From Mycobacterium sp. AZCC_0083 (lineage in GTDB: Bacteria > Actinomycetota > Actinomycetes > Mycobacteriales > Mycobacteriaceae): a stretch of DNA of 64,000 bases. The position numbers and the translations under genes are program-made. The notes under the pieces were generated by a model. That model worked only from the letters and a program-made list of their open reading frames with translations, searched no databases and had not been told where the DNA came from. Location: the NCBI RefSeq assembly GCF_014202335.1, contig NZ_JACHGP010000005.1:124001-188000 (forward strand), in the 5' to 3' direction. Each line of letters opens with the position of its first letter. The stretch's first letter is position 1. Below are positions 59,230 to 64,000 of this stretch, one piece after another.

Positions 59230-60388
59230 GGGTGTTCTCCCTTGGCAGTTTCAGGATGCGGTCGGCGATGATGCTGTACTGCACTTCTCGGGCTCCCCCG
59301 TAGATCGAGGCGGCCCGCGAGTACCACCAACGATCCCGCCAGCTGGCGTGGGTGGCTTCGTCACCGATCAGCACCTCGGGGCCGATCAACGACAGTGCAG
59401 CGTCCAGGACGTCTTGCTCAGCAGTGGACAGCAACAGCTTGTCCACGCTGGTCTCGGATCCGACGGTTTCCTGGGCTGCCAGCCGGCGCAAAGTCGAGGA
59501 GGTGCGGGCCCGCAGTGCCGCCAGATTCAGATACACGCGGCCGATCACTGCCGCGGTGCGCGGGTCGGCGGTGCGTGGATCGCGGTCGATCGAGGTCAGC
59601 AGTTGCTGCAAATAGGCTGTCGCCGTCGCCATTCTCATCCAGGCGTAGGTGCCACGTTCGTACTGCAGCAAGTCCATCGCGACCGACCACCCGCTGCCGT
59701 CGGCACCGATGACGCGGTCCGCGTCGACGACGACGTCGGTGAAGAAGATCTCGGCGAGCTCCTCGCGGCCGCTGGCCAAGGCGATGGGCCGACGCTCGAT
59801 TCCGGGCGCGTCGAGATCGACGAGCAACATCACCAGGCCCCGGTGGCGGTCGGTCAGCGCGCCGCTGCGCGCCAGCAGCACGACGCGATCAGCGAAAGCT
59901 CCGTAGGACGTCCAGATCTTCTGCCCGTTGACGACGTAGGTGCCGTCCTCGCCGGCCACGGCCTTGGTGCGCAGCGCAGCCAGGTCACTGCCCGCCTCCG
60001 GTTCGGAGAATCCCTGCGACCAGAGTTCGTCGCCGCGTAGCGCCGCGGGGAGCCGCTGGGCAGCCAGTTGCGGTGCATGCGTGACCACGGCGGGGCCCAC
60101 CACCTCCAACACCAGCAGGTGATCGGGGATGGTGTAACCGGCCAATGCCAAACGTTCGAGGATCTGGCACCGGACGAGCGGTGAACCACCCAGTCCTCCA
60201 ACCGCTTCGGGCCAGCCCCAGCGGATCCAACCGCCGTCGTAGAGCCAGTTCATCATCGCCCGCGAGTGCTGCAACTCTCCTGCCATGTCCGGTGCGGGGA
60301 CCCGCAGGTGCGCCAGCTCGCCGGAAGCCTCGCTGAGGGCCTCCTCGAAGTCGTCGAGAATCTGGTCGGTGGACGTCATGGTGGTCAT
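59219..60388 (-). CDS. Acyl-CoA dehydrogenase, long subunit
   Basis: 389 residues. QGFSEPEAGSDLAALRTKAV, NGQKIWTSYGAFADRVVLLA, and the C-terminal IYGGAREVQYSIIADRILKL are typical FadE motifs; LLQYERGTYAWMRM may provide the catalytic glutamate, as in FadE26-type subunits. ATG 60388 overlaps the thiolase stop (ATGA). Together with the shorter subunit it should oxidise a bulky acyl-CoA to the enoyl-CoA used by the hydratase next door. Confidence 0.85.
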   Translation of the reverse strand: MTTMTSTDQILDDFEEALSEASGELAHLRVPAPDMAGELQHSRAMMNWLYDGGWIRWGWPEAVGGLGGSPLVRCQILERLALAGYTIPDHLLVLEVVGPAVVTHAPQLAAQRLPAALRGDELWSQGFSEPEAGSDLAALRTKAVAGEDGTYVVNGQKIWTSYGAFADRVVLLARSGALTDRHRGLVMLLVDLDAPGIERRPIALASGREELAEIFFTDVVVDADRVIGADGSGWSVAMDLLQYERGTYAWMRMATATAYLQQLLTSIDRDPRTADPRTAAVIGRVYLNLAALRARTSSTLRRLAAQETVGSETSVDKLLLSTAEQDVLDAALSLIGPEVLIGDEATHASWRDRWWYSRAASIYGGAREVQYSIIADRILKLPRENTHGR

Positions 60389-61536
60389 GCCGGATCCTTG
60401 GCCAAGATCGTGCACGCACTGATGCCCGGTGCTCCGTAGACGTGGGTGAAACCAGTCCGTGGGCTGGCGACCTGCCGCGGGCCGGCAGCGCCGCGTAACT
60501 GGGTGCAGACTTCGTAGACCATCCGTAGGCCCGAGGCACCGACCGGTTCTCCGTTGGCGAGCAGTCCGCCGTCGGTGTTGACCGGCGAGGCGCCGGTGAT
60601 CGAGGTGGCGCCCGCCGCGATGAGGCCGGTCTGGGCGCCGTGCTCGCACAAGCCCACCTCGGCCATGTGCATGACCTCGGCGCCGCTCTCGGTGTCCTGC
60701 AACTGCCAGACGTCGACGTCACCGGGACCGATCCCCGCTGCGGCGTAGGCACGTTGGGACGCCAACTCCGACGGGGTGGGGGGCAGTTCACTGGGCAGCG
60801 AGGTCTGGAACAGTTCGAACGATCCGTCCTTGCGGCTGGCCAGTTCGGCCGCGCGCAGATAGATCGGGTTGTCGCTGTAGCGGTCGGCCACCTCGGCGCG
60901 ACACACCACCAGGGCCACTGCTCCCTCGCTAGGAGAACAGATCATGTACTGGCGCAGCGGGTCGTTGATGAGTCGCGACGTCGCAATTTCCTGGCGGGTC
61001 AGCGGTTTGCGGCGCCAGGCATTGGGGTTGAGCTCGCCGTTGGCGAAGGCCTTTTCGGCGACGACGGCCAGCGTCTCGACCGGGATGCGGTGGTCGTGCA
61101 GATAGCGTTGGGCCTTGAGGCCGAAGAACTGGGGATTGAGGAACATCCCAATTTCGCCGTACCAGCTGCCCACGCCCCACGTCGTGACATCCGTTGCGGC
61201 GAACGCGCCGCGGGGATGTTTGTCGAATCCGACGACCAAGCCCAGGTCCCCCATGCCTGCGGTGATCATGTTGCGCGCCGTGATGAGACTGGCGGCACCG
61301 GTGGCACATCCGTTGAGCACGTTGATGAAGGGGATGCCGGTGGGGCCCAGCGCGCCCACCATCACGTCGGCCTGGCCGCCGTCGAGGCTTCCGCCGACGG
61401 CGACTTCGATGTCGGCCCAGCGCACCCCGGCGTCGGCGAGGGCGTCGCCGATCGCCGAGAGGGCCATCTGCTGCGCGGTCGAGTCGAAGCGACCGAAGGG
61501 GTGAATGCCGATGCCGACGATGGCCATGGTGTTCAC
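60385..61536 (-). CDS. Thiolase-like lipid-transfer protein (Ltp2-type aldolase), copy 2
   Basis: 383 residues. NVLNGCATGAASLITARNMI contains a cysteine at the thiolase nucleophile region, and DTESGAEVMHMAEVGLCEHG and VNTDGGLLANGEPVGASGLR follow; the C-terminal APGISACTILAKDP lacks the classical CxG. It overlaps the DUF35 gene (GTGA) and GTG 61536 has AGGAGG seven bases upstream. Like the pair at 51224-52863 it is expected to cleave a beta-hydroxy acyl-CoA by retro-aldol chemistry or to act as a thiolase. Confidence 0.82.
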   Translation of the reverse strand: MNTMAIVGIGIHPFGRFDSTAQQMALSAIGDALADAGVRWADIEVAVGGSLDGGQADVMVGALGPTGIPFINVLNGCATGAASLITARNMITAGMGDLGLVVGFDKHPRGAFAATDVTTWGVGSWYGEIGMFLNPQFFGLKAQRYLHDHRIPVETLAVVAEKAFANGELNPNAWRRKPLTRQEIATSRLINDPLRQYMICSPSEGAVALVVCRAEVADRYSDNPIYLRAAELASRKDGSFELFQTSLPSELPPTPSELASQRAYAAAGIGPGDVDVWQLQDTESGAEVMHMAEVGLCEHGAQTGLIAAGATSITGASPVNTDGGLLANGEPVGASGLRMVYEVCTQLRGAAGPRQVASPRTGFTHVYGAPGISACTILAKDPA

Positions 61537-62075
61537 TGGTGCGCCTCCTGGTGGGCAGCTGCGGGGGTCACGGGCCGGAAGGCGTAGACGTGGATCGGAC
61601 GTCCTTCTTCGTCGACGTTGAATTCGATTGCCACGGATTCCATTTCGGTGCCGATCGCAGCGCGTTGTGCGGCCTGGCCGACGGGCACGTCGAGGCGTGC
61701 CTGCACGCGGCAGGCGCCGGGAAGGTCCACATACCCGACGACGAATCCGGCGAAGTCGTCTTCGGTTTCCGGGCCGGCGTAGGGCGCCTTGGGCAGGAAG
61801 GACTGCGTGGTCCAGGTCCACACCGTGCCGCGCCGGGGCAGCAGCTCGTCCACGATCGAGGTGCCATGGCAGTGCCCGCAGCGCGCCCGTGCGGGGAAGG
61901 TGACGCGCGCGCAGTCGCTGCATCGGCCTCCGATGAGGTGCACCCCGTCGTCGGTTTCGCAGAACAGGTTCTCAGCGATGGGATTCAACCCCACAATGGC
62001 TCCTCGAAATTCGGCGGCACCGACGAGTCCCGGCCGGGTGCCGCACTCGGAAATTCGCGCTGTGAGGCCGTTCAC
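61533..62075 (-). CDS. DUF35 OB-fold/zinc-ribbon protein, partner of copy 2
   Basis: 180 residues, with ribbon cysteines in RCSDCARVTFPARARCGHCH (residues 51-70) and an OB fold after it (RRGTVWTWTTQSFLPKAPYA). GTG 62075 lies nine bases after a perfect CTATACATGTATAG operator; the TATAGT of that site is followed by only eight bases, so the transcript is probably leaderless. First gene of the operon DUF35, Ltp2-like, two FadE, hydratase. Confidence 0.85.
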   Translation of the reverse strand: MNGLTARISECGTRPGLVGAAEFRGAIVGLNPIAENLFCETDDGVHLIGGRCSDCARVTFPARARCGHCHGTSIVDELLPRRGTVWTWTTQSFLPKAPYAGPETEDDFAGFVVGYVDLPGACRVQARLDVPVGQAAQRAAIGTEMESVAIEFNVDEEGRPIHVYAFRPVTPAAAHQEAHQ

Positions 62076-62084
62076 ATCTCGCTA

Positions 62085-62098
62085 CTATACATGTATAG
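62085..62098. promoter_or_regulatory. CTATACATGTATAG operator 3
   Basis: Perfect palindrome, extended to ACTATACATGTATAGT (62084-62099), between the divergent DUF35 and aldehyde dehydrogenase genes. TATAGT on both strands gives two -10 elements inside one repressor site. Confidence 0.75.
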
Positions 62099-62166
62099 TT
62101 CGGCTCCGATAGATGCGATCGCCTCGGGTTCGGCGGTCCGGCCAATGGCTACGACGGGAAGCGACC

Positions 62167-63645
62167 ATGACGTTCAACGACGGCTTCGAGGGCCGGCTGT
62201 TCATCGACGGCAAGTTCACCGAGGGGGTCTCCGGCCGCCGATACGACGTGATCAATCCGGCCGATGAGTCGGTGGTCGCCACTGCCGTCGACGCCGATCC
62301 AGAGGACGTGAGCAGCGCCGTGGCCGCCGCCGACAACGCGGTGCGCTCGACTGACTGGTCGACCAATCACGCGTTCCGGCGCAAGTGCCTCGACCAACTC
62401 CAGAGCGCGCTCCACGAGGAAGCCGACAGGTTCCGCGCACTGGCCGTGGCCGAGGCGGGTACGCCGCACTCGGCGACGTTGACGCACGTGACGGCCCAGA
62501 TCGACGACATGAGCTACTTCAATGGACTCATCGAAACCTGGCCGTGGGAACGGGATCTGCCCGCCTACGAGCTGCTCGGCATGCAAAGCAAGCGGCACAT
62601 TCGTTACGAGCCCTACGGTGTCGTGGGTGCCATCTCGCCGTGGAACGCCCCGTTCATGACCAACATCTGGAAGGTCGGTCATGCGCTGGCCACCGGCAAC
62701 GCGGTCGTGTTGAAGAGCGCGCCCGACACCCCGCTCACCGCCGCGCTGATCGCGAAGGTGGCCGCCGAGCAAACCGATCTGCCCCCCGGCGTGCTGAACA
62801 CCATCAGTTCGGCCGACAAGGCCATCGCCGGCGAGGCGCTCACCACCGACCAACGGGTCGGGCTGCTGCACTTCACCGGCTCACCACAGGTCGGGCAGCG
62901 CATCGCGCAGAACGCAGCCGTCGGCATCCGTCACACCGTCCTGGAACTCGGAGGCAAGTCGGCCAACATCCTGTTACCCGATGCCAATTTGGACATGGCA
63001 TGCGCCGTCGGTGTGGGCATGTGCATGTCCAACAGCGGACAAGGATGTGCCCTGGCGACGCGGATGGTCGTGCACGCCGACATCTACGACGAGGTCATCG
63101 AACGCTTGCAGGCCGCGGTAGCTGCACTGCCCTGGGGCGATCCCAACGATGAGAGCACCGTCGTCGGACCGATCATCCGCGCCGCGCAACTCGACCGCAT
63201 CGAAGGGCTGGTCGACCGGGCCGTTGCCGACGGAGCCCGGCTCGTCGTCGGCGGTCACCGCGCTGACCGTGGCGGCAAGGGATTCTGGTATCTGCCGACC
63301 GTCGTCGCCGACGTCGACGAGAACGCCGAACTCGCCCAAACCGAGGTGTTCGGACCGGTGCTGACAGTCGTGCGCTACGACGGTGACGACGACGAGGCGG
63401 TCCGCGTGGCCAACAACAGTCGGTACGGGTTGTCGGGATATGTTCAGTCCGCTGACGAACAGCGGGCGTGGCGCGTGGCCAATCGGCTCAAGGCGGGCAC
63501 GGTCAACATCAACAATTCGTTCTACCTCTCCCCCGACGCGCCCTTCGGCGGCTACGGCATCAGTGGCGACGGCGTCGAGCACGGCGAGGACGGATTCCGC
63601 GACTACCTGCAAGTCAAGACCATCGCCAGCCCGGCCGGCTCCTGA
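62167..63645 (+). CDS. NAD(P)+-dependent aldehyde dehydrogenase
   Basis: 492 residues. [20 protein letters not shown] (cofactor), [20 protein letters not shown] (catalytic Glu), [15 protein letters not shown] (catalytic Cys) and [19 protein letters not shown] are all present. ATG 62167 has GGGAAG six bases upstream; a longer frame from 62113 is possible but poorly supported. It would oxidise an aldehyde to the acid taken up by the CoA ligases. Divergent from the DUF35 operon under operator 3, and 13 bases before the GMC oxidoreductase. Confidence 0.88.
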   Translation: MTFNDGFEGRLFIDGKFTEGVSGRRYDVINPADESVVATAVDADPEDVSSAVAAADNAVRSTDWSTNHAFRRKCLDQLQSALHEEADRFRALAVAEAGTPHSATLTHVTAQIDDMSYFNGLIETWPWERDLPAYELLGMQSKRHIRYEPYGVVGAISPWNAPFMTNIWKVGHALATGNAVVLKSAPDTPLTAALIAKVAAEQTDLPPGVLNTISSADKAIAGEALTTDQRVGLLHFTGSPQVGQRIAQNAAVGIRHTVLELGGKSANILLPDANLDMACAVGVGMCMSNSGQGCALATRMVVHADIYDEVIERLQAAVAALPWGDPNDESTVVGPIIRAAQLDRIEGLVDRAVADGARLVVGGHRADRGGKGFWYLPTVVADVDENAELAQTEVFGPVLTVVRYDGDDDEAVRVANNSRYGLSGYVQSADEQRAWRVANRLKAGTVNINNSFYLSPDAPFGGYGISGDGVEHGEDGFRDYLQVKTIASPAGS

Positions 63646-63658
63646 ACGGGATCAACCG

Positions 63659-64000
63659 ATGACGACGACGTTCGACTACATCGTGGTGGGCGCCGGGTCG
63701 GCTGGCTGTGTGCTGGCGAACCGGCTCAGTCGCGATCCACGAACAAGGGTTCTGCTACTGGAGGCCGGCGGCAGAGATCGCAGTCCCATGATCAAGATAC
63801 CCAAGGGTTTTGGAAAGATTCTGGGAAACCCGAAGCTGGCCTGGCATCACCCCGTACGGCCCATCGGACCCAATCACAAGGTCGAGCAATGGGTGCGGGG
63901 CAAGACGCTTGGCGGGTCCAGCGCAGTGAACGGGATGGTCTACAACCGGGGTCACCGCGCCGACTACGACGAGCTCGCGCGACGCGGTAATCCCGGGTGG
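63659..64000 (+). CDS. GMC oxidoreductase (choline dehydrogenase-like), 3' truncated
   Basis: The first 114 residues of a flavin alcohol oxidase/dehydrogenase. The FAD motif is [20 protein letters not shown], followed by [20 protein letters not shown] and the GMC signature [20 protein letters not shown]. The gene runs off the right edge. Paired with the aldehyde dehydrogenase, it would turn a primary alcohol into an acid in two steps, which is what is needed after an Ldi-type isomerisation to a primary allylic alcohol. Confidence 0.88.
   Translation, partial: MTTTFDYIVVGAGSAGCVLANRLSRDPRTRVLLLEAGGRDRSPMIKIPKGFGKILGNPKLAWHHPVRPIGPNHKVEQWVRGKTLGGSSAVNGMVYNRGHRADYDELARRGNPGW

Noticed and set aside
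42239..62098. KstR or KstR2 operators as explanation for the palindromes
   Set aside because: The remembered KstR (TnnAACnnGTTnnA) and KstR2 (AnCAAGnnCTTGnT) consensus sequences do not match CTATACATGTATAG or TTACRYGTAA.
1..64000. CRISPR arrays, insertion sequences, tRNA or rRNA genes, attachment sites
   Set aside because: No regularly spaced repeats, transposase motifs with terminal repeats, or structural RNA genes were recognised anywhere in the window.

Overview
The window looks like high-GC actinobacterial DNA, most probably from a fast-growing mycobacterium (Mycolicibacterium type). The evidence is a complete yrbEAB-mceABCDEF operon, a short-chain dehydrogenase of the mycofactocin-coupled type, a Zwf1-length glucose-6-phosphate dehydrogenase, a relic of an F420-type (LLM) oxidoreductase, a mycobacterial CAP-domain protein and dense acyl-CoA metabolism genes. 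Both ends cut genes: an ABC ATPase on the left and a GMC oxidoreductase on the right.

Region 1 (1-8920, + strand) is a histidine-utilisation operon. A QAT-type ABC transporter (ATPase, two permeases, lipoprotein binding protein; the architecture of HutXWV and OpuC) precedes hutU, an M20 amidohydrolase in the place where a deformylase would be expected, hutF and hutI. A 15-codon repeat-encoding mini-ORF bridges hutF and hutI. No hutH or hutG is visible. zwf follows at 8930-10312.

Region 2 (10318-13733) holds a flavin monooxygenase interrupted by one in-frame TGA, a glycine-repeat winged-helix (PadR-like) protein, a divergent MarR regulator and a VOC-fold protein. CAAG-N3-CTTG elements lie in the promoter regions.

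Region 3 (13879-29858) is a catabolic cluster for a nitrogenous compound, tied together by four copies of an ATTGTYRACAAT operator and one FadR-type GntR gene. It contains an MHS transporter, a class III aminotransferase, a succinate-semialdehyde-type dehydrogenase, two maleate isomerase/Asp-Glu racemase-fold enzymes, a FAD/Fe-S oxidase, an M20 deacylase, a class I aminotransferase, a metal-ligand-less M24 hydrolase resembling ectoine hydrolase (EutD/DoeA), a D-2-hydroxyacid dehydrogenase, an amidase and a DUF3830 protein. The combination is reminiscent of ectoine catabolism without being a copy of it.

Region 4 (29859-32719) is a decayed zone with a frameshifted, internally deleted LLM oxidoreductase and an O-methyltransferase.

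Region 5 (32720-64000) is an mce import operon followed by a large CoA-thioester catabolic cluster: three ANL ligases or relatives, a thioesterase, a mycofactocin-type SDR, acyl-CoA dehydrogenases (one as a two-subunit pair), two thiolase-like/DUF35 pairs of the Ltp2 aldolase type, an enoyl-CoA hydratase, an amidohydrolase, an aldehyde dehydrogenase, a GMC oxidoreductase and a membrane-anchored homologue of linalool dehydratase-isomerase. Palindromes with core TACATGTA/TACRYGTA (three exact or near-exact CTATACATGTATAG copies, plus tandem variants at mce and the ligases) mark the promoters from 42 to 62 kb. No matching regulator gene is present. The most economical reading is one regulon for uptake and degradation of a branched terpenoid or sterol-like compound. 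This is the part most likely to be undescribed.
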